Of a stretch of DNA of 64,000 nt, positions 1 to 8,711 are shown one piece after another (position 1 is the first letter of the stretch; each line of letters begins with the position of its first letter). A model generated the notes under the pieces. That model saw nothing but the letters and a program-made list of their open reading frames with translations. It searched no databases and was not told the DNA's origin. Position numbers and translations under genes: made by a program. Origin of the DNA: Kaistia dalseonensis (GTDB lineage Bacteria > Pseudomonadota > Alphaproteobacteria > Rhizobiales > Kaistiaceae); contig NZ_JAUSVO010000007.1 in the NCBI RefSeq assembly GCF_030814715.1, forward strand, positions 62,001 through 126,000, in the 5' to 3' direction.

Positions 1-494
1 TCCTGACCATCGTCAAGCCCGCGCTGGCGCTGGCGGTGCTGCCGGCGGCCGGCACATTGGCGCTCGCGCTCGGGCTCGGCGCGTTCCTGCTGATCGCGCG
101 GACCGATGCAGGCAGCGACCAGGGAACGCCGCCGGCGACACGCAACCCGTTCGATCTCGGCCCGCTGCTCCTCTTCGCCGCGTCCTTTGCGCTTGTATCC
201 GCCGTCACGGCGCTGCTTGCCGGCCGCTTCGGCACCGGCGGGCTCTATCTGACGACCGCGACGGTGAGCCTTGCCGACGTCGACATAGCGGTGCTGAACA
301 TGGCGCGGCTCGCCGGTGGCTCGATCGCGATGGCGGTCGCGACGACCGGCGTCCTGCTCGCGCTGGGCGTCAACGCGCTGGCGCGGACAGCCTATGCCGG
401 GGTCTTCGGCCCGCCTGCCTTCAGCCTGCGCGTCGCATCGGGCACGATCGGCGCGCTTGCCTTGGCCGGTCTTGTGCTGTGGGTGACATCGTGA
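1..494 (+). CDS. DUF4010 / MgtC-SapB-like membrane protein, 3' part
   Basis: The reading frame is open from the first bases of the window, so the true start lies upstream; only about the last 164 residues are present. The protein is strongly hydrophobic with about four membrane segments. The stretch around 'GGLYLTTATVSLADVD' followed by 'LAGGSIAMAVA' resembles the C-terminal DUF4010 domain of MgtC/SapB-family membrane proteins. The molecular role of DUF4010 is not known; a transport-related membrane function is only an inference. It ends 46 bases before the alcohol dehydrogenase gene on the same strand, so co-transcription is possible. Confidence 0.7.
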   Translation, partial: LTIVKPALALAVLPAAGTLALALGLGAFLLIARTDAGSDQGTPPATRNPFDLGPLLLFAASFALVSAVTALLAGRFGTGGLYLTTATVSLADVDIAVLNMARLAGGSIAMAVATTGVLLALGVNALARTAYAGVFGPPAFSLRVASGTIGALALAGLVLWVTS

Positions 495-540
495 TGGGCC
501 ATGCCATGATCTTCCAGCGAACATCCGGGGTAAAGCGGCC

Positions 541-1524
541 ATGAAAGCCATGATTCTCGAGCATCAGCAGGCGCCGCTCGTTCTGAGTGAGATCGCAAAG
601 CCGGTCGCAGGTCCGGGGCAGATCGTGGTGCGCGTGCTCGCCTGCGGCGTCTGCCGCACCGATCTGCACGTCGTCGACGGCGATCTGAAACATCCGAAGC
701 TGCCGCTCGTTCCGGGTCACGAGGTGGTGGGGCGTGTCGAGACGATCGGCGCCGGTGTCAGTGGCTTCGCCATAGGCGAGCGTGTCGGCATTCCCTGGCT
801 CGGCCATGTCTGCGGCCACTGCGCCTATTGCCGCGAGGGCAGGGAAAACCTCTGCGATACGCCGGGCTTCACTGGCTACGACATCGATGGCGGTTATGCT
901 GAGTTCGCACGGGCCGAGGCGGACTACTGCTTCCACCTGCCCGGGCAATATTCAGACGTCGAGGCGGCGCCGCTGCTCTGCGCCGGCCTGATCGGCTATC
1001 GCTCGTTCCGGATGGCCGGCCCCGGCAGGCGCCTCGGCCTCTACGGCTTTGGCGCCGCAGCCCACATCATCGCGCAGGTGGCGGTCGCGGAAGGCCGGGA
1101 GATCTACGCCTTCACCTCGCCCGGCGATGTCGAGGCGCAGGAATTCGCCCGCCGCTTCGGCGCAGTCTGGGCCGGCGGCTCCACCGAGGTGCCGCCGGAA
1201 CTGCTCGATGCGGCGATCATCTTCGCGCCGGTCGGCGCGCTGGTGCCGGCGGCGTTGCGTGTGCTGCGCAAGGGCGGCCGTGTCGTCTGCGCAGGCATCC
1301 ATATGAGCGACATTCCGGCCTTTCCCTATGAGATCCTGTGGGAGGAGCGGCAGATCATGTCGGTCGCCAATCTGACGCGGCAGGACGGGCTCGACTTCAT
1401 GGCGCTGGCCGGGCGGACGAAGATCGTGACGCAGACGACGCCTTATCCGCTCGAACGAGCCAATGAGGCGCTTGCCGACCTGCGCTCCGGCCGCCTCGAA
1501 GGCGCGGCCGTGCTACTGCCCTAG
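541..1524 (+). CDS. Zinc-dependent alcohol dehydrogenase family protein
   Basis: A medium-chain dehydrogenase of 327 residues, expected to oxidise alcohols or reduce aldehydes with NAD(P). Cys38 ('GVC'), the 'GHE' at 60-61 and a later Cys near 148 fit the catalytic zinc site. Cys91, Cys94, Cys97 and Cys105 form the structural zinc lobe. The nucleotide-binding part follows from about residue 160 ('GLYGFGAAAH'), where the usual GxGGxG is altered to GFGAAA. Length is a little short for the family, similar to AdhA-like proteins with a compact C-terminus. The substrate cannot be told from sequence. The start at 541 has only a weak ribosome site. Confidence 0.85.
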   Translation: MKAMILEHQQAPLVLSEIAKPVAGPGQIVVRVLACGVCRTDLHVVDGDLKHPKLPLVPGHEVVGRVETIGAGVSGFAIGERVGIPWLGHVCGHCAYCREGRENLCDTPGFTGYDIDGGYAEFARAEADYCFHLPGQYSDVEAAPLLCAGLIGYRSFRMAGPGRRLGLYGFGAAAHIIAQVAVAEGREIYAFTSPGDVEAQEFARRFGAVWAGGSTEVPPELLDAAIIFAPVGALVPAALRVLRKGGRVVCAGIHMSDIPAFPYEILWEERQIMSVANLTRQDGLDFMALAGRTKIVTQTTPYPLERANEALADLRSGRLEGAAVLLP

Positions 1525-1632
1525 ACACCGGGCCATCGAAGCCCCCTTGACCGTCGGCGCCTCCGGCCTCTATGGCGACTGCGCCGACCCCGTGCGGGAT
1601 GCGGCGTTCACGCATTGAGGGGCGGCGCCGGC

Positions 1633-2055
1633 ATGTTGGCTCAGATCGCGATCGGAACGGCGATCATCCTCCTGACCATCGCCGTCCACTCCGTTTGGAC
1701 GGTTCTGGTTCACCATGTCGCGCATTGGCAGGCCGAGCGGATCCGCCATTTCCGTGGCCGCGTCTATATCATGGTCGGCGTCGTCGCCGTGCTGATGATG
1801 GCCCATTTCGTCGAGATCTTCATCTGGTCGGTGACCTATGCCGTCGTCGGCGTAACGCCGGCGGGAAAGAGCGATCTCTATTTCGCCTTCGTGAATTATA
1901 CGACACTCGGGTATGGCGATATCCTGCCAGTTCCCGCCTGGCAGTTGCTCGGCCCCATGACGGCGGCAAGCGGCATCCTGCTCTTTGGCTGGTCGACCGC
2001 CGTGATCATGCAGGTCCTGCGCATCGCCTTGCCCGACACCTATGCCACCAAGTGA
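1633..2055 (+). CDS. Small potassium channel family protein
   Basis: A 140-residue membrane protein with hydrophobic segments at about 4-24, 45-67 and 105-128. The pore-loop signature TTLGYGD lies at residues 90-96, just before the last helix. TxGYGD is the selectivity filter of potassium channels, so this is probably a minimal tetrameric cation channel with one extra N-terminal helix and no cytoplasmic regulatory domain. The ATG at 1633 was chosen over a TTG at 1615 because a G-rich ribosome site (GAGGGGCGG) precedes it. It has no obvious functional link to its neighbours. Confidence 0.82.
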   Translation: MLAQIAIGTAIILLTIAVHSVWTVLVHHVAHWQAERIRHFRGRVYIMVGVVAVLMMAHFVEIFIWSVTYAVVGVTPAGKSDLYFAFVNYTTLGYGDILPVPAWQLLGPMTAASGILLFGWSTAVIMQVLRIALPDTYATK

Positions 2056-2172
2056 CGTCATCTCGTCTGCTTGAAAGCGGGCGCCGGCGCACCTAGTTCC
2101 GCAGCGCCTTCAACTTGCCGGACGCCACGCGCCGGGTAGCTTCACAATCGTCCCTTCCAAGAGGAACTCTCC

Positions 2173-2679
2173 ATGCCGCTCACCATGTATGAGGCGTCCG
2201 TGCCCGTGTTCATCCGGGCCTTCGGCAATCTCTCCGCGATCCTCGACAAGGGGCTCGCCTTTGCCGAAGAGCAGGGGATCGATCCGGCGGAGCTGGTCCA
2301 GACGCGGCTGATCGACGACATGCATCCGCTCGCGGCGCAGATCCAGCGCGCCAGCGACACCGCCAAGGGCTGCGCGTCGCGCCTTTCCGGCATTGCGGCG
2401 CCGGCGATGGAGGATAACGAGGCCACCTTCGCCGATCTGAAGGCGCGCATCGCCAGGACGGTCGAGTTCCTGAATTCGGTGCCCGCCGAAGCCTTCGAAG
2501 GCAGCGAGACGCGACCGGTGGTCATGGGCTCGCGCACGACCTCCCACACCTTCGAAGGCAAGACCTATCTGTTGCAGCATGCGCTGCCGAACTTCTTCTT
2601 CCACGTCACGACCGCCTACGCGATTCTGCGTCAGAAGGGCGTACCGATCGGCAAGGCCGATTATCTCGGCCCACGCTGA
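2173..2679 (+). CDS. DUF1993 family protein
   Basis: A soluble protein of 168 residues that matches the DUF1993 family over its full length: N-terminal 'MPLTMYEASVPVF', a central 'DDMHPLAAQIQ' segment and a C-terminal region ending 'KADYLGPR'. Family members are predicted all-helical and related to the DinB-like four-helix fold, but no enzymatic activity is established. A GAGGAA ribosome site lies 6 bases before the ATG. It faces the Spy-like gene convergently, and a strong hairpin separates the two. Confidence 0.85.
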   Translation: MPLTMYEASVPVFIRAFGNLSAILDKGLAFAEEQGIDPAELVQTRLIDDMHPLAAQIQRASDTAKGCASRLSGIAAPAMEDNEATFADLKARIARTVEFLNSVPAEAFEGSETRPVVMGSRTTSHTFEGKTYLLQHALPNFFFHVTTAYAILRQKGVPIGKADYLGPR

Positions 2680-2711
2680 AGCGCACCCGCCAGAAGCGGC
2701 CTGAATAGGGA

Positions 2712-2742
2712 AGCGGCCCCGTCTCGATGAGACGGGGCCGCT
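2712..2742. terminator. Bidirectional hairpin terminator
   Basis: Perfect 14-base inverted repeat (AGCGGCCCCGTCTC / GAGACGGGGCCGCT) with a 3-base GAT loop. It lies between the stop of the DUF1993 gene and the stop of the convergent Spy-like gene. There is no strong T-tract, but the symmetrical stem suits termination from both sides. Confidence 0.8.
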
Positions 2743-2757
2743 CGATTCCTGACGAGA

Positions 2758-3549
2758 TCAACCGGGCCGTGGGGCGGAACCGGGCTGAACGCCTTCATCA
2801 GGAATTTGGGGGGCAGGCGGTCCGCCGGCCGGCTCATGGCCTGGGCCGCCGGGCTCGAACACGCCCTGATCGTCATCGGCCGGCTGATCGTCACCGTCCG
2901 GCGCTGCAAACGCACCGTCGGGTCCCGGGCCGCGCCATTCCGGACCATCCGGCCCGGGCCGATCGAAGCCGGGGCCACCGGGTCCCGGCCGGCCCGGACC
3001 GAAACCCGGCCCGCGACCATGCGGCGGACCCATTCTCAGATCGACCGTGGCGAGGCGGGCGAGCTGGTCGGGCGAGAGCTTGGCCTGCAATGCCTCGATC
3101 GCCTTGCCGAGCGTCGCGGCCTTTGCCGCGCGGTCGTTGACGGCGTTGATGAGCTGCCGCTCGCGCGCGAACGCCTTTGCCTCGGCACCGGGCGCCGGGT
3201 TTTCCGGCGGAGGCGGCGGCTGGAGCAGGGCGAGCAGCGCGTCCGTATAGTCGCGCCACGCGTCGAGTTGTTCCGACCGGATGCCGACCAGCGTTTCCGC
3301 AGCGGCGAGCTGGCGGGCCAGCATCATGCCCGGTGCGGGGCGGGGACGCTCCATGCGCGGCCATTCGGAGCGGCCGGGACGTCCCGGCGCCGGGCCCTGG
3401 TCGGCCTGGGCGATGACCGTGGGCGCGGGCAGCGCGGGCCGGCCATGGGCGCATCCTGTGGAATCGGCCGCCGACGCCGTCAGGGCAGCGATACTCGTCG
3501 CCGTGACGAGACCGAGCGCGGCCACGGATGCCTTCCAACTGCGTTTCAT
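2758..3549 (-). CDS. Spy/CpxP-like periplasmic protein with Pro/Gly-rich tail
   Basis: The predicted product has 263 residues. It starts with a Sec signal (MKRSWKASVAALGLV, cleavage near residue 28). A helical region at about 74-172 contains 'LSPDQLARL' at 159-167, which resembles the LTxxQ motif of Spy/CpxP ATP-independent chaperones and metal-resistance sensors. Residues 173-263 are low complexity: repeated proline/glycine, then an Asp-rich stretch (218-228). The ATG at 3549 was chosen because AGGGAG precedes it and the signal peptide begins there. The gene is divergent from the response regulator/histidine kinase pair at 3775, the same logic as CpxP next to CpxRA. It is probably an envelope-stress or metal-binding accessory controlled by that system; this is inference. 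Confidence 0.7.
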   Translation of the reverse strand: MKRSWKASVAALGLVTATSIAALTASAADSTGCAHGRPALPAPTVIAQADQGPAPGRPGRSEWPRMERPRPAPGMMLARQLAAAETLVGIRSEQLDAWRDYTDALLALLQPPPPPENPAPGAEAKAFARERQLINAVNDRAAKAATLGKAIEALQAKLSPDQLARLATVDLRMGPPHGRGPGFGPGRPGPGGPGFDRPGPDGPEWRGPGPDGAFAAPDGDDQPADDDQGVFEPGGPGHEPAGGPPAPQIPDEGVQPGSAPRPG

Positions 3550-3774
3550 CAAAAGCTCCCTGATTTGTTGAATGCAGGGCCAAGCTACAGAGCCGTCGTT
3601 TCGTGCCTTCGTCTTTGCATTGCCGAGCATTATGGGGGAGAAGATTCTTGTTTCGAAAGGTTGCTGGGGCCGCCTGAGCGATCTTGCGTTACCAAAATCC
3701 GGTCGGGGCTGCGGACAAAGCGGCTATTGCTCCCGCTGAGGAGGCCGGCCACACCGGCTCATGGCTCGGAATAG

Positions 3775-4497
3775 ATGCAGACAACGCCCCATATACTGGT
3801 CGTCGATGACGATCCCGAAATCCGCAAGCTTCTCGGACGCTACCTCGACGCGCAGGGCCTGCGGGTTGCCCTGGCGGCCGATCGCCGCGAACTCGAGGAG
3901 AAGCTGATGACGCAGCAGATCGACCTGATCGTGCTCGATGTCATGCTGCCCGACGGCTCCGGCCTCGACATCTGTCGCCAGTTGCGCGATCGGCGGCCGC
4001 ATATCCCCGTGATCCTGCTCACCGCGCTCAAGGAGGAGGTCGACCGGATCATCGGGCTCGAGATCGGCGCCGATGACTATCTCGGCAAGCCGTTCAATCC
4101 GCGCGAGCTGGTGGCCCGTATCCGCGCCGTGCTCAGGCGCATCACCGATCTGGCCGAGCCCTCGCAGGTCGCCGCCTATCGCTTTGCGGGCTTCGTCGCG
4201 ACGCCGGAGACGCGCAGCGTCATCGGGCCGGACGGCAAGGCGATCGTGCTGACCGGCGCCGAATTCGACCTGCTGCATGTCTTTCTCGACCGGCCCGGCC
4301 GCGTGCTCTCGCGCGACCAGTTGCTCGACCTGACTCAGGGCCGCGAATTCGATCCGCTCGATCGCTCGATCGACGTGCTGATGAGCCGCCTCCGGCGCAA
4401 GCTGGGTGACGGCGGCAATTTCCAGATCTTCAAGACGGTCCGCAATGGCGGCTATCAGCTCGCCGTGCGCGTCGACACGGCGGGGGCGACCGAGTGA
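3775..4497 (+). CDS. OmpR/PhoB-type response regulator
   Basis: A 240-residue two-domain regulator. The receiver domain (about 5-118) has the acidic pocket at Asp11-Asp13, the phospho-acceptor Asp55 ('LIVLDVMLPDG') and the conserved Lys105 ('GKPF'). A winged-helix DNA-binding domain of the Trans_reg_C type fills about 135-232, with the recognition region 'DRSIDVLMSRLRRKLG'. The stop codon overlaps the GTG start of the histidine kinase by four bases, so the two are translationally coupled. The gene is divergent from the Spy-like gene, with about 225 bases of shared regulatory DNA, and probably controls it. Confidence 0.93.
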   Translation: MQTTPHILVVDDDPEIRKLLGRYLDAQGLRVALAADRRELEEKLMTQQIDLIVLDVMLPDGSGLDICRQLRDRRPHIPVILLTALKEEVDRIIGLEIGADDYLGKPFNPRELVARIRAVLRRITDLAEPSQVAAYRFAGFVATPETRSVIGPDGKAIVLTGAEFDLLHVFLDRPGRVLSRDQLLDLTQGREFDPLDRSIDVLMSRLRRKLGDGGNFQIFKTVRNGGYQLAVRVDTAGATE

Positions 4498-5786
4498 AGT
4501 CACTCCGCATCCGCGTGGCCCTGCTGATCGTCGGCGCCATCGTCGCGGTGGTCGGGCTCGCGACCGTCGTCGCCATCGGCGTGATCGGCCGGCCGGGACC
4601 CGAGCGCATCCTCAGCGATGCCGCGCTTCGCATCAACCTGGTCGCCCGCCTCGTCGAGAACAACCCCAAGAATTTCGACGACGGGCCGAATGACGACAAC
4701 AATGACGGCATCATGCTGGTGCCGCAGCCGGCGGGCGGGCTCGAGGACGTTCGGCTGACCGAGGCCATGCGCACCATTCTCGCGGGCACGGGCAATGAAC
4801 GCGATGTCATCATCACCCAGGCGCTCCATCGCGGCGCCCCGCCCAATGTATCCCTGCCGATCCCCGGCCATGGCTGGATCGTGATGCCGCTCTCGGGCAG
4901 CCAGCCACCGCCGAAGAACGGCTGGGGCGTGCTGTTCGGCTGGATGATGGCCATCATCTTCGGCACGGGCGTCATCGCCGTGGTGATCGCCAATCGGCTG
5001 ATCCGCCCGCTGCAACTGCTGGAGGCTGCCATTGCCTCGATTGGGCCGGATGGCGTGCTGCCGCCCTTGCCCGAGACCGGGTCCGGCGAGATCAAGGCCA
5101 CCGCCATGGCGCTCAATCGGCTTTCGGCCCGCCTCAAGACGGCGATGGAAAGCCGTATGCGCCTCGTTGCCGCCGCCGGGCACGACTTGCGCACGCCGAT
5201 GACCCGCATGCGACTGCGGGCGGAATTCCTGGAGGATGAAGAGGAGCGTGCGCTCTGGCTCAAGGATCTGGAAGAACTCGACCGGATCGCCGACAGCGCC
5301 ATTCGCCTCGTGCGCGAGGAGGTCGAGGCGACGGAGCTGCAGGATGTCAATCTCGACGGTCTGCTGCCGTCGCTGATCGATGAACTCAGCGCGCAGCGCT
5401 ATGCCGTCCGCCTCGGATCGACGGTTCCGGCCTGTGTTCGCGTCTCGCCGCTGGCGCTGACCCGCGCGCTGCGCAACGTGCTGATCAATTCCGCGACCCA
5501 TGGCGGCGGCGGCGTGGCGGCCGTGCGCGTCGAGGACGATTTCGCGGTGATCGCGATTTCCGATTCCGGTCCCGGCATTCCCGAAGCGCTGCTGGAGCGC
5601 GTGTTCGAGCCGTTCTTCCGTGTCGATCCCGCCCGGCGCCAGTCCGTGCCCGGCGCCGGCCTCGGCCTCGCCATCACCAAGGAGATCGTGGAGCGCAGCG
5701 GCGGCCGCATCAGCGTCCGCAACGCGAAGGAGGGCGGCCTGATCCAGGAAATCTGGTTGCCGCTCGCGGTTCCCGCCACCGCCTGA
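4494..5786 (+). CDS. Sensor histidine kinase
   Basis: A 430-residue membrane kinase that starts with GTG inside the regulator stop codon. Membrane helices at about 7-30 and 145-168 flank a periplasmic loop of about 115 residues. That loop has a striking Asp/Asn-rich patch at 61-72 (FDDGPNDDNNDG), which could bind a cation. A HAMP linker follows (about 170-220), then the HisKA box with His230 ('AAAGHDLRTPMTRMR'). The ATPase domain has an N-box ('NVLINSATHGG'), G1 ('DSGPGIP') and G2 ('GAGLGLAI'). It should phosphorylate the adjacent response regulator. The signal is unknown; the acidic loop and the Spy-like neighbour point to a metal or envelope stress. Confidence 0.92.
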   Translation: MKSLRIRVALLIVGAIVAVVGLATVVAIGVIGRPGPERILSDAALRINLVARLVENNPKNFDDGPNDDNNDGIMLVPQPAGGLEDVRLTEAMRTILAGTGNERDVIITQALHRGAPPNVSLPIPGHGWIVMPLSGSQPPPKNGWGVLFGWMMAIIFGTGVIAVVIANRLIRPLQLLEAAIASIGPDGVLPPLPETGSGEIKATAMALNRLSARLKTAMESRMRLVAAAGHDLRTPMTRMRLRAEFLEDEEERALWLKDLEELDRIADSAIRLVREEVEATELQDVNLDGLLPSLIDELSAQRYAVRLGSTVPACVRVSPLALTRALRNVLINSATHGGGGVAAVRVEDDFAVIAISDSGPGIPEALLERVFEPFFRVDPARRQSVPGAGLGLAITKEIVERSGGRISVRNAKEGGLIQEIWLPLAVPATA

Positions 5787-5792
5787 GGAGGC

Positions 5793-7163
5793 TCAGGCGG
5801 TTCCGCCCGACACGCTGCGTCCCGCGATCCAGACCTGCGTGAGATTGGCGCGCGAGGCCGTATAGACGATCTTCTGCAACACGTCCTCGTCGGTATCGAG
5901 TTCCTCGGAGACGCGCAGCGTCGAACCGGGCGCGCTCGGATCGACCAGTATGGCGTCAAAATGATAGCCCGGCTTGAACTGGCCGACGGGCAGGTCGAGC
6001 GCATCGCCGCCCGCGGCGGTCGCAAGATGGAACGCAAGGTCGAAATCGATGCGTGATCCCGGCCGGCCGCGCTTTTCCTGCGCGATGTCGGGATCGACCC
6101 CGGTTTCCAGCATGCGCGAGGCGGCGATCGCCATGCGCTGCGCCTCGATCATCGAGGCGCTCGGTCCGCCGGATATGTCCGTTCCGAGCCCGACGCGGAC
6201 ACCCTTGGCGAGCGCCGCGCGGAGCGGAAAGACGGAATTGGCGAAATAGGCGTTCGAAAGCGGGCAATGTGCAACGCCGGCGCCGCGCGCCGCGACACGG
6301 TCCATGTCGTCTTCGGTCAGGAAGTTCGAATGCGCCAGCACGGTCCGCCGCGTCAGCAGGCCGAAGCCGTCCAGCGTCTCCGTATCCGTCTTGCCGAAGC
6401 GCGACAGCACATAGCCATGCGCCCAATCGCTCTCCGAGCAATGGGTCTGCACATGGCAGCCGCATTCCTGCGCCAGCGCGCCGAGCCCTTCGAGCAGCGG
6501 ATCGGTGCAGGAGGGCACGAAGCGCGGCGTGATCACGGGATGGACGAGGCCGTGGTTTTCGGGATGGGCCGCGACATAGTCGATCAAGGCGCGGGTATCG
6601 GCGATGCCGGCCTCGGACGAGGCGTCGCGATAATAGTCCGGGCATTGCTCGGGATCGTCCATCGCGACCTTGCCGACCAAGGCGCGCTGTCCCTTCTCGA
6701 TGCAGATATCGACGAGGAGGCGGGTCGCCTCCTGGTGGACGGTCGCGAAATAGAGCGCCGTCGTGGTGCCGTTGGCGATCAGGTCGCCGACCAGCATGTC
6801 GTAATGGTGCCGCGCGAAGGCGATGTCGGCATAGCGCGCTTCGAGCGGGAAGGTATAGCGGTGCAGCCACACCTCGAGCGGCACGTTCAGCGCCTTGCCG
6901 AGCTGGGGATATTGCGGCGCATGAATATGGAGATCGACGAAGCCGGGCAGGACGTAGGTGCCGGCCGGCATGGTGACCAGCGTCCCCGCATCCTCGGCCG
7001 CCTTGCGCTTCTCGGCATGGCCGGCATCGGGCCAGCGCGAGACATCGGCAATGTCGCCCCGCGCATCCAGCGTGATCAGCGCATCCGCCAGGATCTCGAT
7101 CGAGCCTGGATGCGGCGCATGGAAGAAGGTGCCGGCGATCGTCTTGCCGCGAAGGTCAGTCAA
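5793..7163 (-). CDS. guaD: Guanine deaminase
   Basis: A zinc amidohydrolase of 456 residues that converts guanine to xanthine and ammonia. Family motifs are all present: 'GFVDLHIHAPQYPQLG', the guanine-deaminase-type 'TPRFVPSCT', 'QTHCSESD' and the metal/catalytic Asp in 'GLGTDISGG'. The start codon is a TTG with an AGGA about 8 bases upstream; no better ATG lies close by. It is the last gene on the minus-strand side of the purine island. Its product xanthine would need xanthine dehydrogenase, which is not in this window. Confidence 0.93.
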   Translation of the reverse strand: MTDLRGKTIAGTFFHAPHPGSIEILADALITLDARGDIADVSRWPDAGHAEKRKAAEDAGTLVTMPAGTYVLPGFVDLHIHAPQYPQLGKALNVPLEVWLHRYTFPLEARYADIAFARHHYDMLVGDLIANGTTTALYFATVHQEATRLLVDICIEKGQRALVGKVAMDDPEQCPDYYRDASSEAGIADTRALIDYVAAHPENHGLVHPVITPRFVPSCTDPLLEGLGALAQECGCHVQTHCSESDWAHGYVLSRFGKTDTETLDGFGLLTRRTVLAHSNFLTEDDMDRVAARGAGVAHCPLSNAYFANSVFPLRAALAKGVRVGLGTDISGGPSASMIEAQRMAIAASRMLETGVDPDIAQEKRGRPGSRIDFDLAFHLATAAGGDALDLPVGQFKPGYHFDAILVDPSAPGSTLRVSEELDTDEDVLQKIVYTASRANLTQVWIAGRSVSGGTA

Positions 7164-7256
7164 GGGTTGAATCCTGTCGTGCGTCTGAAGGACGTTGTCG
7201 AGCGAAGTAGATACCGGTTCGCGCAGGAAAAACGAGACCTGACAAGACCCGATAGC

Positions 7257-7285
7257 CTTTCAGCGGTTCCTTGACACGTTGAAAG
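7257..7285 (-). terminator. Possible hairpin terminator
   Basis: CTTTCAGCG and CGTTGAAAG form a 9-base stem with one G-U pair and an 11-base loop. It lies just past the stop of the amidohydrolase gene that ends at 7296 and before guanine deaminase. No T-tract is visible. Confidence 0.4.
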
Positions 7286-7295
7286 ACCCCTGGTC

Positions 7296-8624
7296 TCAGC
7301 CGAGGCTGCGCTGCCGCAGCGCATGAGCGCGCGTGCGGAACTCGCGGCGGATTTCCACCTCGTCTATGCCGGCGACGATGCGGTTTTCCATCAGCATCTT
7401 GCCGTTGACGATCGTGTGGGTGACGTCATCCGCTCTGCTCGAATAGACGAGGGCGGCCGCTGTGTCATAGACGGGCAGGCTGTGCGCCTTGTCGAGATCG
7501 ACCACGATGACATCGGCCGCCATGCCCGGCACCAGCTGGCCGGTCTCCGGCCGGTTCATAGCCTTGGCGCCCTGCGCGGTCGCGAGCTCCAGGATCTCCG
7601 CTGTCTTCAGGAACTCGACGTCGTTGGTCTTGTCCTTGTGGATCAGCCCGGCGAATTTCATCTCCTGGAACATGTCGAGCGTGTTGTGGCTGGCCGGGCC
7701 GTCGGTGGCGAGGCCAACCGTGATGCCGTGCTCCAGCACGCATTTGAGCGGCATGGTGCCGGAGTTGAGCTTGGCATTGCAGCAGGGGCAATGGCCGATC
7801 TTGACGTCATGCGCCGCCAGGATCCGCATGTCCTCCTGGTCCAACTGCGTGCAATGCGCCGCCGTGATGTCGCCCTTCAGGAAGCCCAGCGATTCCAGCC
7901 AGCGCACCGGCGAGGTGCCGTAGTTTTCGGCCATATAGGCCATTTCCTGCGTACCCTCGGCGAGATGGGTGTGGATCGGCACGCTGTAGGCGTCAGCCAC
8001 TTCGCGCGTCAGCCGGTACATCTCCTCGCCGCAGGAATAGGGCGCATGTGGTGACAGGCCGATCTGCAGCAGGCCGTCGCGGGTCTTGTGATGCTTGGCG
8101 ACGAGATCGCCGAAATTGTTCAGCGTCTTCCAGGACCAGTCGGTGATCGGCGCATAGAGGCCGCGATCGGCGAAGCCATAGCCGAGCGTCGCCCGCAGTG
8201 GGATCTTCTTCAGCGCCTCGATCTCGGGCTCGACGGCATAGGCGTCGAAGTGCTCGTTGAAGGTGGTGATGCCGGATTTCACCATTTCGACGAGGCCGGT
8301 CAGGCTCGCCCAATAGAGCGTCTCCGGATCGAAGTTGCGCTTCAGCTGCCACATGGTCGAGAGCCATTCGAACAGCTTCACGTCCTCCAGCAGCCCGCGC
8401 AGCAGCATGTTGGAGGCGACGTGGGTGTGGCTGTCGCAGAAGCCCGGCATGACGGCGGACAGCGAGGCATCGACGACCTTGCGCGCGCCGCTGATATCGA
8501 CCTGATCGGCCGGGCCGACGGCGGCGATGGTGCCGCCGGTGATGGTGACGACACCGTTCTCGATCGGCTTGCCGCCGCCCATCGGAAGCACGGTGCCGTT
8601 GATGATGGCGATATCGATGGTCAT
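7296..8624 (-). CDS. Amidohydrolase of the TrzA/AtzA/MtaD type
   Basis: A 442-residue cytosolic amidohydrolase. It shows 'GFCDSHTHVASNMLLRG', 'HTHLAEG', 'AAHCTQLD' and 'GLATDGPASHNTLD', the set seen in S-adenosylhomocysteine/methylthioadenosine deaminases and triazine hydrolases (metal His, catalytic Glu, metal Asp). The fold is expected to deaminate a purine or another N-heterocycle. The exact substrate cannot be told: SAH/MTA-type nucleosides, 8-oxoguanine or another aminated ring are all possible. It lies between guanine deaminase and the Rieske-less oxygenase on the same strand, which suggests a shared pathway. Confidence 0.85.
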   Translation of the reverse strand: MTIDIAIINGTVLPMGGGKPIENGVVTITGGTIAAVGPADQVDISGARKVVDASLSAVMPGFCDSHTHVASNMLLRGLLEDVKLFEWLSTMWQLKRNFDPETLYWASLTGLVEMVKSGITTFNEHFDAYAVEPEIEALKKIPLRATLGYGFADRGLYAPITDWSWKTLNNFGDLVAKHHKTRDGLLQIGLSPHAPYSCGEEMYRLTREVADAYSVPIHTHLAEGTQEMAYMAENYGTSPVRWLESLGFLKGDITAAHCTQLDQEDMRILAAHDVKIGHCPCCNAKLNSGTMPLKCVLEHGITVGLATDGPASHNTLDMFQEMKFAGLIHKDKTNDVEFLKTAEILELATAQGAKAMNRPETGQLVPGMAADVIVVDLDKAHSLPVYDTAAALVYSSRADDVTHTIVNGKMLMENRIVAGIDEVEIRREFRTRAHALRQRSLG

Positions 8625-8711
8625 GGAGCGTTCGGCCTCGGGAGCATGCGGGTTTGGCAGGCAGCCGCCATCATCCGGCTGACCGGCGCGACGGCGGAAG
8701 GGGAGCGTGGC

